Assembly (NCBI GenBank): GCA_017744605.1
Contig: JAGIAZ010000005.1
Coordinates: forward strand, 62,001 to 126,000
Source: Sphingobium sp.
Lineage (GTDB): Bacteria; Pseudomonadota; Alphaproteobacteria; Sphingomonadales; Sphingomonadaceae
Direction: 5' to 3'
Length of the DNA stretch: 64,000 nucleotides
Positions 51,678-60,150 of the stretch are shown piece by piece. The position numbers and the translations under genes were made by a program. Position 1 is the stretch's first letter. Every line of letters starts with the position of its first letter. The notes below the pieces were generated by a model that saw only the letters and a list, made by a program, of their open reading frames with translations, was not told where the DNA came from and did no database searches.

Positions 51678-52067
51678 ATGGCAAGCGTCGTTCGTATCGA
51701 ACCCTCCCTGTTCCGTGCCGATGAGGCATGGTTTGTGTTCGATGACGGCCGACAATTGCTTCGGAAGGTAGACCGAGAGCCGAACCCGGCGCGGTCCACC
51801 TTCCCCTGTCCTGCGATCGTCCGTGACAGCATCGAACCTATCCTCGCGATGGATGGCAAGATGACGGACAGCCTCTCGCATTATCGCCGCACGTTGCGTG
51901 CCGACGGCAATCCTCGAGGCGAAACCTATACCGAAATCGGCAATGAAAGCCTTCCTGCGTTCAAAGCGCCTGAATTCGATGCGCGCCAGCGCCGCGACGA
52001 TATTCACGCCGCCATGGCCGATTTCAAGAACGGCAACATCCCTCCCCTGACGATACTTGAGGACTGA
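51678..52067 (+). CDS. Hypothetical late phage protein, 129 aa
   Basis: Starts MASVVRIEPSLFRADEAWFV two bases after the preceding stop. Short strand-rich first half, helical second half (DARQRRDDIHAAMADFKNGN). No family is recognised; conserved between portal and scaffold positions in such phages as far as I recall. Confidence 0.6.
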   Translation: MASVVRIEPSLFRADEAWFVFDDGRQLLRKVDREPNPARSTFPCPAIVRDSIEPILAMDGKMTDSLSHYRRTLRADGNPRGETYTEIGNESLPAFKAPEFDARQRRDDIHAAMADFKNGNIPPLTILED

Positions 52068-52069
52068 TC

Positions 52070-53257
52070 ATGACCGATCTCGCAACCAACGCGCCGCTCT
52101 CAACCACTCTGGACGGAGATACCGGTGCCACCCAAGCCGGCGCTGGTAAGTTAGCGATCGCCGAGCCCAAGGAACCTGTCCGCGAGACAGCCCGAGAGAG
52201 CCTTGAGGCTGTGATCAAGAATGAGGATCGCCGATCCACTGATGCTGCGAAAAAGGCCGATCCGAACAAGGATGATGCCAATCCAGCAGAAGCTGCGAAG
52301 TCTGCCGAGAAAGGTGATGAGCAGGCCCAGAAAGCAGCCAGAGACAAGGAAAATGAGGAAGATAAAGGTGAATTTCAGCCTATGTCCGATTCATCGGACA
52401 GGGTCCAAAAGGACGCCGAGCAGCAGCGCCAGCACGTCGAAGCGCCCAAGCATTTCAGCGAAACCGCTCGTGAGAAATGGCGGAACACGCCGCGCGAAGT
52501 CCAGAATGAAGTCGCCCGGCATGCGCAGGAAGGCGAGGTCCACAGGGTGCGCAGCGAGCGTTATGAGCGTATCCGCGAGTTCGATGAACTTGCTCAAACG
52601 AATGGTCGCGATCTCCGCGATAGCCTGAGTAAGATCAATCACATCGAGAACCTCATGAAGGCCAATCCGCTCGCGGGACTGAATGCCATCCTTCAAGAGA
52701 TTGGCCCTCGCAAGTCGGACGGCCTGCCGATCACCCTTATGGAGGTGGCGCAGTACGTAACGCAGGCCGGCCAACAGGGCTATAATCAGGCCATGCAGCA
52801 GGGACAGCAGTTCACACAAGCGCAGGAGCAGGAACAGCGCCAGAACAGCGAAAAACAGGCCCAGCAAGCTCAATTCGCGGCGTTGGTCACCAAAATGGTG
52901 ATCGAGCCCTTTGCGCAGGCGAATCCTCGCTATCATGAGCTTCAGGACAGCATTGCGTTTTTCTTGAATTCGCCTATGATTGACCAGAACTTGAGCCCGC
53001 AAGAGCGGCTGAAATTGGCATATGACATGGCTGAGCGGGCCTTTCCGCCTTCCAATGTCCAGCCTATCGCTTCAGCCCGCGCCGGCCTTGATCAAGAACC
53101 CGCTCGCCGCGCTGATCCTGACGACCTCAGCGGCTCGAAATCCATCAAATCGGCTCCTGGCTCCGTGTCTGACGAAGGCATGGAGTTCGAAGCCAAGGCC
53201 GGCGAGTCAGTTCTCGACAGTGTGAGAGAAGCGGCCCGCAGGCTCAAACGAGCTTGA
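52070..53257 (+). CDS. Putative scaffold protein
   Basis: 395-residue, highly charged, Ala/Glu/Gln/Lys-rich protein with predicted helices and disordered ends, immediately before capsid. Features: EKWRNTPREVQNEVARHAQE, HRVRSERYERIREFDELAQT, a Gln-rich stretch (QQGQQFTQAQEQEQRQ) and a basic C-terminus (VREAARRLKRA), the usual place for capsid binding. Scaffold is inferred from composition and place. Confidence 0.7.
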   Translation: MTDLATNAPLSTTLDGDTGATQAGAGKLAIAEPKEPVRETARESLEAVIKNEDRRSTDAAKKADPNKDDANPAEAAKSAEKGDEQAQKAARDKENEEDKGEFQPMSDSSDRVQKDAEQQRQHVEAPKHFSETAREKWRNTPREVQNEVARHAQEGEVHRVRSERYERIREFDELAQTNGRDLRDSLSKINHIENLMKANPLAGLNAILQEIGPRKSDGLPITLMEVAQYVTQAGQQGYNQAMQQGQQFTQAQEQEQRQNSEKQAQQAQFAALVTKMVIEPFAQANPRYHELQDSIAFFLNSPMIDQNLSPQERLKLAYDMAERAFPPSNVQPIASARAGLDQEPARRADPDDLSGSKSIKSAPGSVSDEGMEFEAKAGESVLDSVREAARRLKRA

Positions 53258-53267
53258 GGAAGTCACC

Positions 53268-54281
53268 ATGAATATTGTCACAGATCGCAATTACGGTCAG
53301 CTCCTGACCGTTGCGGCGGCGCGACGCTCCCGCACCATCCAGGACATCGTCCACAACGCAACCCCAATGACCCGAATCCTGAAGGATTCTGGTCGCATCC
53401 GCACCAAGCGCGGCGGCGGTCCAGAGCTTCGCTTGCCGGTCCAGTTCGACAAGCTGACGGCGCAGTGGTTCACCGGCTATGATAAGATCGAGATTACGCC
53501 GCGCGAGTTGCTGAACTCGGCCGTGTTCAACTGGTCACGCGTGGTCGCTCCCTTCTCGCTGAACGGGTCTGAAATCCTGTTCACTGGCGGCGAAGAGGAA
53601 ATCATCGATCTGGTCGCCTTCTATCTCGACGAGGCCGAACGGTCGGTCAAGGAGACGTGGGAAGTCGGCCTGTTCTCCGATGGCACCGGCGACGGCGGCC
53701 GGCAGATGGCAGGTTTCGGTGCTGCTATCCCGATCGTCGCGAACACGGGCATCTACGGCGGCATTGATCGGAGCACGGTGGCCAATTGGCGCACGAGCAC
53801 GTTCAATATCGTGTCGGGAGACGTTTCTGGCTTCACGGCATGGGACAGCACCACGGCGCGTCCGATCATCAACCGCATTTCGCTCAACCGTTCGCGTAAC
53901 GGCCGCTATGCGGACCTGCTGGTCGCCGACGCTCTCGCCTATGAAGCGGTCGATGCGTCTTTTGTAGCGCATCAGCGCATCGTAGGCGAACGTGCCGGTC
54001 GCCTTGGTTTCACCAGCCTCACCTATATGACCCCAGCAGGCCCGGTCGATATCGTCGCAGCTGGCGGCATCGGCAATGTCATGCCAGCCAATATGGTGTT
54101 CGGCTTCGATACCGATGGGCTCGCCATCTACGAGTTTCCCAACCAGAGCTTCGTGCCCTTCCATCCCGGAAACGGTATCCGTCCGATCAATCAGGACGCG
54201 ATCGCGCAGGGCATCGTCTGGTCGGGTCAGCTCGTACTGGAGAACCCGCTCTTCACCTATCGCATCCGCACGACATCGTAA
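53268..54281 (+). CDS. Major capsid protein
   Basis: 337 residues, in the place of the major capsid gene, with an N-terminal helix (QLLTVAAARRSRTIQDIVHN), the extended loop-like RIRTKRGGGPELRLPVQFDK, and the core segment EIIDLVAFYLDEAERSVKET. Strong ribosome site (TTGAGGAAG) fits high expression. Fold presumed HK97-like. No cleaved prohead domain is evident. Confidence 0.8.
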   Translation: MNIVTDRNYGQLLTVAAARRSRTIQDIVHNATPMTRILKDSGRIRTKRGGGPELRLPVQFDKLTAQWFTGYDKIEITPRELLNSAVFNWSRVVAPFSLNGSEILFTGGEEEIIDLVAFYLDEAERSVKETWEVGLFSDGTGDGGRQMAGFGAAIPIVANTGIYGGIDRSTVANWRTSTFNIVSGDVSGFTAWDSTTARPIINRISLNRSRNGRYADLLVADALAYEAVDASFVAHQRIVGERAGRLGFTSLTYMTPAGPVDIVAAGGIGNVMPANMVFGFDTDGLAIYEFPNQSFVPFHPGNGIRPINQDAIAQGIVWSGQLVLENPLFTYRIRTTS

Positions 54282-54294
54282 GGAGGAACAGGAC

Positions 54295-54666
54295 ATGACT
54301 TCTCCCTTCCGCATGACCACCGGTCTTGGGCCGAACCTCTCCCAGGTCGTGAAGAACGATCAGGCTTGGTATGATGGTCCTGGGCGCGGCGCCTCCGGTA
54401 CAAACCAGGCCATGAGCCCCCAGAAGGGCGACACGGCATTCGGTGACGACGGTCGCGAATATATGTGGGTTGAGGCAAGCGGCACAATCGCTGTTGCAGC
54501 TTCTCCCGGTACGCAGGTCACTCTGACCCCTGGTGCTCCTGGCTCCGATCCTCGCGTCACGGCCGCGACCGGCGCTGGTGGCTGGTATGCCCCGCATACC
54601 GGCTTTTACACTGGCACGCTTGTGGCGGGCGACTGCTTCTGGGTCGCAAAGGGCACCACACCCTGA
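54295..54666 (+). CDS. Probable capsid-associated protein
   Basis: 123 residues after capsid, with an excellent ribosome site (AAGGAGGA). Gly/Pro/Thr-rich: TGLGPNLSQVVKNDQAWYDG, GDTAFGDDGREYMWVEASGT, ending GDCFWVAKGTTP. The placement suggests a decoration or head protein, but the sequence shows no recognised family. Confidence 0.6.
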   Translation: MTSPFRMTTGLGPNLSQVVKNDQAWYDGPGRGASGTNQAMSPQKGDTAFGDDGREYMWVEASGTIAVAASPGTQVTLTPGAPGSDPRVTAATGAGGWYAPHTGFYTGTLVAGDCFWVAKGTTP

Positions 54667-54722
54667 TGAATTGAGGTTTGGCGGGGGCATGGCGCTCCCG
54701 CCTTTCACACATAGGAGCAGTT

Positions 54723-55439
54723 ATGGACCACATGGTTGGCATTGGCGACAACAAGGATCTTGCTGTCACGCCGTTCTTCAAGTTCGTCGAAGTCGAGAAC
54801 GTCCCCAAGTCGGAAAGAGCCGGCCGTGCCGTTATGGAGCGCATTGAGGTCGTGGAAGTGCGCATTGCGGGCAACCGTCATGTCTCCCCTGTGTTCCCGA
54901 CCGATGCCATGTGGAAGCGCGACGGCAACCGCATTATCACTTATGCCGAGCGCTGGCCCGATGCTTATCGGCAGTTCAAGGACGGCCTTCCTCAGGAAGC
55001 TTCCGGCACGCCTTTGGAGATGCTTTTGCCGTTCGGTGTTACGCCATCCGAGGTATCCCTCCTTCGCACGCTTCGCGTCTATTCGATCGAAGCACTGCAA
55101 CAGCTCGAAGGTCAGGCTCTCAAGTCACTTGGAATGGCGCAGAACAAGCTGAAGGCTGCGGCCGCATCGTTCATCGCTGACCGGTCGGACAAGACCAATA
55201 TCCTTGCCGAGATGGCTGACCTCAAGGCCGAAATCGCCCGTCTCAAGGGAGAAAAAGCCCAAGTGCTCCCCGAAAACGATTCAACGGAAGAGGAAATCGT
55301 CGAAGCGATCGATGCATTCGAGGGCATCAGCGACACTGATATCGCCGATGAAATCGAGAAGATTACCGGCGCTCGTCCCCATCACAAGACCGGCCGCATC
55401 AAGCTGATTTCGATGCTCCAACTCGCCAAGGCGGCCTGA
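54723..55439 (+). CDS. Hypothetical late virion-module protein, 238 aa
   Basis: Starts MDHMVGIGDNKDLAVTPFFK after AGGAG. The first half is beta-rich (ERIEVVEVRIAGNRHVSPVF); the middle has a coiled coil (DLKAEIARLKGEKAQVLPEN), and the C-terminal third contains an HeH/LEM-like helical piece (DIADEIEKITGARPHHKTGR). No virion role is proven. Confidence 0.6.
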   Translation: MDHMVGIGDNKDLAVTPFFKFVEVENVPKSERAGRAVMERIEVVEVRIAGNRHVSPVFPTDAMWKRDGNRIITYAERWPDAYRQFKDGLPQEASGTPLEMLLPFGVTPSEVSLLRTLRVYSIEALQQLEGQALKSLGMAQNKLKAAAASFIADRSDKTNILAEMADLKAEIARLKGEKAQVLPENDSTEEEIVEAIDAFEGISDTDIADEIEKITGARPHHKTGRIKLISMLQLAKAA

Positions 55440-55440
55440 T

Positions 55441-56151
55441 GTGTCGATCCTGTCGGCGCTTCAGTCTGCTTCCGTAAAGCTGATCGGGCGCCGGCCTCTC
55501 ACGTTCTTCGGCGCGACCGAGATGTTCGAGATGGAAATCTGCGACTTCGCGAACGAGGTCGCGGAGGATATCGCCCAATATTGCGACTGGCAGAGCCTCA
55601 CACAGATTCACACGATCACAGGAGACGGAACCACTGCGGTTTTTCCGCTCCCGGATGACTATGATCGCATGCTGGTCCGATCGGAGGTGCAGGACACTGT
55701 CAATTGGGCCTTCGGGTATCGCAATTACATCGATATCAACGCGTTCCTGTTCGATGAGGCCCGCAACTTCAATCCCTTCCCCGGTGGATGGATCATTTAC
55801 GGGAATGAGATGAGGTTCAGTCCTGCGCCGGCATCTGGGGCATCGGCGACCTTCCCCTATATTTCCAAGAATTGGGCGTCGTCGGCTTCGGGCTCTGCCA
55901 AAACCGCATTCGACACGGACACCGACACCTTTAATCTCCTCGATGACAAGAAGGCCAATCGACTTCTCATGCTCGGCATCGTCTGGCGTTGGAACGAGAA
56001 CAAGCGTCTGGACGCAACCGGCGATCAGGAGGCGTTCACCAAGGCGCTGGATGAATATTCCTCCAAAGATCGAGGAAGCCGCGTCATCCGGCTCTCCTCG
56101 CGCCGTTTCCTGCCGGGCACCTATCCCGCTTGGCCATGGCCATTAGGCTGA
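55441..56151 (+). CDS. Adaptor/head-tail connector protein
   Basis: 236 residues from a GTG at 55441, one base past the preceding stop. Helical start (SALQSASVKLIGRRPLTFFG), FEMEICDFANEVAEDIAQYC, and DFPLPDDYDRML-like segment FPLPDDYDRMLVRS, the pattern of podovirus adaptor proteins (SU10/P22 gp4-type) sitting under the portal. Followed by the nozzle gene. Confidence 0.7.
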   Translation: MSILSALQSASVKLIGRRPLTFFGATEMFEMEICDFANEVAEDIAQYCDWQSLTQIHTITGDGTTAVFPLPDDYDRMLVRSEVQDTVNWAFGYRNYIDINAFLFDEARNFNPFPGGWIIYGNEMRFSPAPASGASATFPYISKNWASSASGSAKTAFDTDTDTFNLLDDKKANRLLMLGIVWRWNENKRLDATGDQEAFTKALDEYSSKDRGSRVIRLSSRRFLPGTYPAWPWPLG

Positions 56152-56154
56152 GCC

Positions 56155-57732
56155 ATGTACGCACGCCGCATTCCGCGCCCCAAGCCTCTCAAGGAGTTGC
56201 TAAAGCGATTTCCTGCACCGACTGGTGGATGGGTTAGTAATCGCAACCTCGCCGACCCCTCGCAGCCCGGCGTGGCTCAGGGTGCAGCGATATTGGATAA
56301 CTTCTTCCCAAAGGCTTCGAGCGTGATCATGCGTCGCGGTCGTGTGGCTTATGATAGAGTCCCAAGCGACCCGCTTGCGATGTTCTCGTACAAAAACGGC
56401 AACAACAAGAAGTTGTTCACCGCGACTGAAACGAACATCTACAACATCACCATACCGCCGGCTGCGAGTGTGGTTGCTGGCAAGACAAGCGGGGATTGGA
56501 GCGTGGTCCAGTTCGCGACGACAGGCGGCGTTTTTCTGATTGGTGTGAACGGGGCTGACAGCGGTTTCCAGTACGATGGCACCACCTTCTCTGTCCCTGC
56601 CATGACGTTTCCAGGGGGCCTAACGACCGCCGATATGAGCTATGTCTGGGCGTATAAGAACCGGCTGTGGTTCGCCCAGAAAAACAGCATGAACGCCTAC
56701 TATCTAGCGGTAGATAGCATCGGAGGCGCTGCAACCGTCTTTCCTCTTGCCGGCATCTTTGGAAAGGGCGGCTCTCTCATGTTTGGTCAGGCATGGAGCC
56801 TGGATAGCGGCGCGCAAGGCGGCCTTTCCGAGCAGAACATCTTCGTTTCGACGGAGGGAGAGGTCGCGGTCTATCAGGGCGCAGATCCATCGTCGGCGAG
56901 CGATTGGCAAAAGGTCGGCGTCTACCGAATTGGCACGCCTCTAGGCAAGAACGCGTTCTTCCGGGGCGGCGGCGATTTGGCAATTGCGACCAGTGTCGGC
57001 CTTGTCCCTCTTTCGAAGGCGATCTCTCTCGATATCACCAGCCTGAACGTCGCGACGGTGAGCTATAATATTGCCGACGCTTGGTCCGAGGCTGTCTTTC
57101 TGAGAGGTCTTGAAGGATGGTCATGCGAGCTGTGGCCTGAGCAGAAAATGGCATTTGTGTCGCCGCCGGACATCGTTGGGTCATCCTCTCCGGTAGCCTT
57201 TATCTCGAATACGGAAACGGGGGCATGGTGCAGATTCACCAACTGGCGCATGCTCTGCATGGAGGTCTTTGACGGCCAGCTGTATTTCGGCTCCCCCGGC
57301 GGCACGATCTACGCGGCCAATCAAAGCGGCCTTGATGGCGACATGCCATATACTGGCGTCGTGATGCCGTTGTTCGAGGATGTTGGATCGCCTGCTTCAA
57401 GCAAGGTGGGCCGCATGGGGCGAACTGTTATCCGTTCACTAGGTGTCGTCAGTTCCGCCATCGCCATGCATGTCGACTTCAACATGACCATGGGAGTCGC
57501 GCCCGATTCGAGCGGCGGCGCCTCAAGCAATCTGTGGGGTACGGGCACATGGGGAGCATCCACGTGGGGAGCGGCCGCGCCTGAATTCATCAATCAAGAC
57601 TGGAAATCAATCGGCGGCCTTGGTTATGCGATCACCCTATCCTGTCAGATCACCAGTGGTTCAGAGGCGCCGCTAGATGCCGAGATTATCCGGCAGGAAA
57701 TGACCTATACGCAAGGTGGTCTCGTGTCGTGA
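56155..57732 (+). CDS. Tail nozzle / DNA-stabilisation protein
   Basis: 525-residue, mostly beta protein. Start: RFPAPTGGWVSNRNLADPSQ and AAILDNFFPKASSVIMRRGR; multiple repeats reminiscent of a beta propeller (LFTATETNIYNITIP, VYQGADPSSASDWQKVG). It occupies the place of nozzle/packaged-DNA-stabilisation genes (T7 gp12, P22 gp10 type). The adaptor-nozzle pair supports a short-tailed phage. Confidence 0.7.
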   Translation: MYARRIPRPKPLKELLKRFPAPTGGWVSNRNLADPSQPGVAQGAAILDNFFPKASSVIMRRGRVAYDRVPSDPLAMFSYKNGNNKKLFTATETNIYNITIPPAASVVAGKTSGDWSVVQFATTGGVFLIGVNGADSGFQYDGTTFSVPAMTFPGGLTTADMSYVWAYKNRLWFAQKNSMNAYYLAVDSIGGAATVFPLAGIFGKGGSLMFGQAWSLDSGAQGGLSEQNIFVSTEGEVAVYQGADPSSASDWQKVGVYRIGTPLGKNAFFRGGGDLAIATSVGLVPLSKAISLDITSLNVATVSYNIADAWSEAVFLRGLEGWSCELWPEQKMAFVSPPDIVGSSSPVAFISNTETGAWCRFTNWRMLCMEVFDGQLYFGSPGGTIYAANQSGLDGDMPYTGVVMPLFEDVGSPASSKVGRMGRTVIRSLGVVSSAIAMHVDFNMTMGVAPDSSGGASSNLWGTGTWGASTWGAAAPEFINQDWKSIGGLGYAITLSCQITSGSEAPLDAEIIRQEMTYTQGGLVS

Positions 57733-58139
57733 TCGTCACTGACGAACGAGTGGCTCGGTTCGTTTCCGAAAAGCTGGGGTTTGGCCTTTGTCCACCCTAT
57801 TCCGTTGTGGGCATCGAGGTCGACGGTCAGATCATTGGCGGCGTGTTGCTGAACTTCTTCGAAGGTGCCGACGTGCATATTTCTGTCGCCGGCAGGGGTT
57901 GGGGACGTGACTTTCTTCGCCGCCTTGGCGAATATGTGTTCGATCAACTGGGCTGTCTCCGGGCCACTCTCATCACTGAACAGCCGGCCGTCATCTCCTT
58001 GGGCAAGAAGCTCGGGGGTGAGGTCGAAGGGTGTTTGCGAAACCACTTTGGCACCGGTCGGGATGGCACGATCATCGGTATCTTGCGGGAGAACTATCGC
58101 TATGGTAGATTGCCCGAAATTCCAGCGCCACTGAACTGA
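57729..58139 (+). CDS. GNAT-fold acetyltransferase-like protein
   Basis: 136 residues in the middle of the structural genes, started by GTG in a GTGA overlap with the nozzle gene. SVVGIEVDGQIIGGVLLNFF, VAGRGWGRDFLRRLGEYVF and RATLITEQPAVISLGKKLG match the GNAT core including a degenerate acetyl-CoA loop (AGRGWGRDFL). Substrate unknown. Such GNAT-like proteins recur in podovirus late operons. Confidence 0.72.
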   Translation: MIVTDERVARFVSEKLGFGLCPPYSVVGIEVDGQIIGGVLLNFFEGADVHISVAGRGWGRDFLRRLGEYVFDQLGCLRATLITEQPAVISLGKKLGGEVEGCLRNHFGTGRDGTIIGILRENYRYGRLPEIPAPLN

Positions 58140-58201
58140 CTTTAGGCGCTCCATGTCGATGGAGCGTTCCCATAGTCAGCTCGCCTTCTCCGCCAGATCC
58201 G

Positions 58202-59377
58202 ATGCAGACAGCCCAGGCACAGTCCGGGCTGAACCGCGACACGGCGGTCTCACAGAATCTCATCAACATGACCAACCAAGTGAATCCTTGGGGTTCGGTC
58301 ACATATAACCAGACCGGTAATACTGGTTATGTCGATAGCTCCGGGAAGTGGGTGAGTGTTCCGCAGTTTACGCAGACAACAGCCTATTCGCCCGAGCAGC
58401 AGGGGATTTTCGACCGCACAACGCAGGCGCAAACCAACATTGCCGATATCGCCGCCCAACAGTCGGGAGCGCTGAAGGATTATCTCAGCAGCCGTTTCGA
58501 TTTCGGTCAAGGACAGTTCAATCCCCAAGGCGTTACGCAGCCGGACCAGTTTTCGTTCGGCGGTGATCCATTCAGCTTCAACAATCAGGATGCGGCGAAC
58601 TGGGCTTTCGATCTCGGGTCGCAACGCATCATTCCGCAGCAGGAGCGTGACCGCGCATCCCTTGAGACACAATTGGTCAACAAGGGCATCCGTCCGGGAT
58701 CAGATGCCTGGAATTCGGAGATGGAACGCCTCGGGCGCACTCAGGGCGACCAGCTCAACCAGCTTGCCCTGACTGGGCGCCAGCAAGCCTACAATGAGGC
58801 GCTGACAGGTCGGCAGAACAACTTCGGCGAGGCGCTTTCGACGCAGCAGCAGAATGCGGGCCAGAGCCTCGCTGCCGAACAGGCCCGTTTTGCGCAGGAG
58901 CTGGCCGCAAGGCAGCAGCAATTCCAGGAAGCCGTCACGGGGCGCAATCAGCCCCTTAACGAGATTACCGCGCTTCTCTCTGGCTCGCAGATTGCCAACC
59001 CTGGAACCGCATCGTCTCCCACGCCTCAATCGGCCGTTGGGGGAGTCGACTATTCCGGCCTCGTGCAAAGCAACTATCAAAACCAGCTGGCCCGGTCGCA
59101 GGCTGGGCTTGGTGGCCTTTTCGGGCTGGCTGGATCGCTAGGCGGTGCAATCGGCCAAGCGGGGGGCATTGGGTCTTTCTTCTCCGATGCCCGGCTCAAG
59201 ACTGGCATCAGGCGCATCGGCTATCTCGACAATGGCCTGCCTGTATATGCCTATCGCTATATCTGGGGCGGCCCGGTCCAGATCGGCGTGATGGCGCAGG
59301 AGGCCGAGCAAATCTCTCCTGAGGCGGTCGGTGAAGCGATGGGCTTCAAGACGGTTGATTATGGGAGGGTCGCTTGA
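58202..59377 (+). CDS. Virion protein with S74-type chaperone-like end
   Basis: 391 residues from ATG at 58202, Gln-rich. A repeat-like middle (QAYNEALTGRQNNFGEALST, AQELAARQQQFQEAVTGRNQ) and a C-terminus resembling the intramolecular chaperone of peptidase S74 (FSDARLKTGIRRIGYLDNGL, IGVMAQEAEQISPEAVGEAM). Predicted ejection or internal virion protein. The true start may be about ten codons earlier, because the in-frame upstream codons read SSPSPPDP like homologues, and GGAG lies seven bases before an ATA at 58172. Confidence 0.7.
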   Translation: MQTAQAQSGLNRDTAVSQNLINMTNQVNPWGSVTYNQTGNTGYVDSSGKWVSVPQFTQTTAYSPEQQGIFDRTTQAQTNIADIAAQQSGALKDYLSSRFDFGQGQFNPQGVTQPDQFSFGGDPFSFNNQDAANWAFDLGSQRIIPQQERDRASLETQLVNKGIRPGSDAWNSEMERLGRTQGDQLNQLALTGRQQAYNEALTGRQNNFGEALSTQQQNAGQSLAAEQARFAQELAARQQQFQEAVTGRNQPLNEITALLSGSQIANPGTASSPTPQSAVGGVDYSGLVQSNYQNQLARSQAGLGGLFGLAGSLGGAIGQAGGIGSFFSDARLKTGIRRIGYLDNGLPVYAYRYIWGGPVQIGVMAQEAEQISPEAVGEAMGFKTVDYGRVA

Positions 59378-60150
59378 CGTTTTCCCCTTTCCGTTACGGC
59401 GATACTGGCGGAGGTCTTGACCCTGTCGCGGCAGTGCTCGCCAGACAGCCCGATACTGGCTCCATCTCGCCATCAACGGTGCCCGTGCAGCCATTCGTCT
59501 GGGGTGCTGGCGGCCAGCAATTGTCTCCGGAACAATTGAAGTTGGATCGCCAGATTGCGGCCTCTCTTTATCAGCCCGATTATTCGCCTGTTTCCTCGCT
59601 CTGGGAAGGCGCGGGACGAGTGTTCGACAACGTTCGCGGCGGTATCGGTTTCCGCGATGCGCGCGCCGCCGATGCGCAGCAGCAGCAGGCCCTCCAAGCG
59701 GCCCTTGGCGCTTCGCTTGGCCCCGGCAACCAGGATATTGCTCGGTTGCTGATGAGCGGCAGTCCCACGGTCGCCTCAATTGCCGACAACATCTATGCGC
59801 AGCGCACTAGGCCGGCCCAACCCCACTACTGGGAGACCAATAATGGATCGCTAGGCATGATCGGGCCGGATGGAACGCCGCAGATTGTCTATCAGGACCC
59901 GACGCCAAAAATCGACTGGATCCAAGCCAAGGACCCGAACACTGGCCAGATCACGCTGTACCCAATGCAACAGGGAGGAGGTGGTCCTGCATCTAATGGC
60001 ATGGGGGCGGGCATCCCATCTGGCTCGCCCCTCGAAGGTTGGCCTCCGCCCGAGGCGATTTCCGAATTGATGCGCAATCCGAGCACCGCCTCGCAATTTG
60101 ACGAGGTTTTCGGTTCTGGCGCAGCCTCAAAAATCTTGGGTAAGCCATAA
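59374..60150 (+). CDS. Hypothetical virion protein, 258 aa
   Basis: Starts at a TTG in a TTGA overlap with the previous stop. Gln/Gly/Pro-rich, low-complexity, with SVPVQPFVWGAGGQQ-like start region and ARAADAQQQQALQAALGASL helix. No family is recognised. The place between two ejection-type genes suggests it is packaged in the virion. Confidence 0.6.
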   Translation: MTFSPFRYGDTGGGLDPVAAVLARQPDTGSISPSTVPVQPFVWGAGGQQLSPEQLKLDRQIAASLYQPDYSPVSSLWEGAGRVFDNVRGGIGFRDARAADAQQQQALQAALGASLGPGNQDIARLLMSGSPTVASIADNIYAQRTRPAQPHYWETNNGSLGMIGPDGTPQIVYQDPTPKIDWIQAKDPNTGQITLYPMQQGGGGPASNGMGAGIPSGSPLEGWPPPEAISELMRNPSTASQFDEVFGSGAASKILGKP

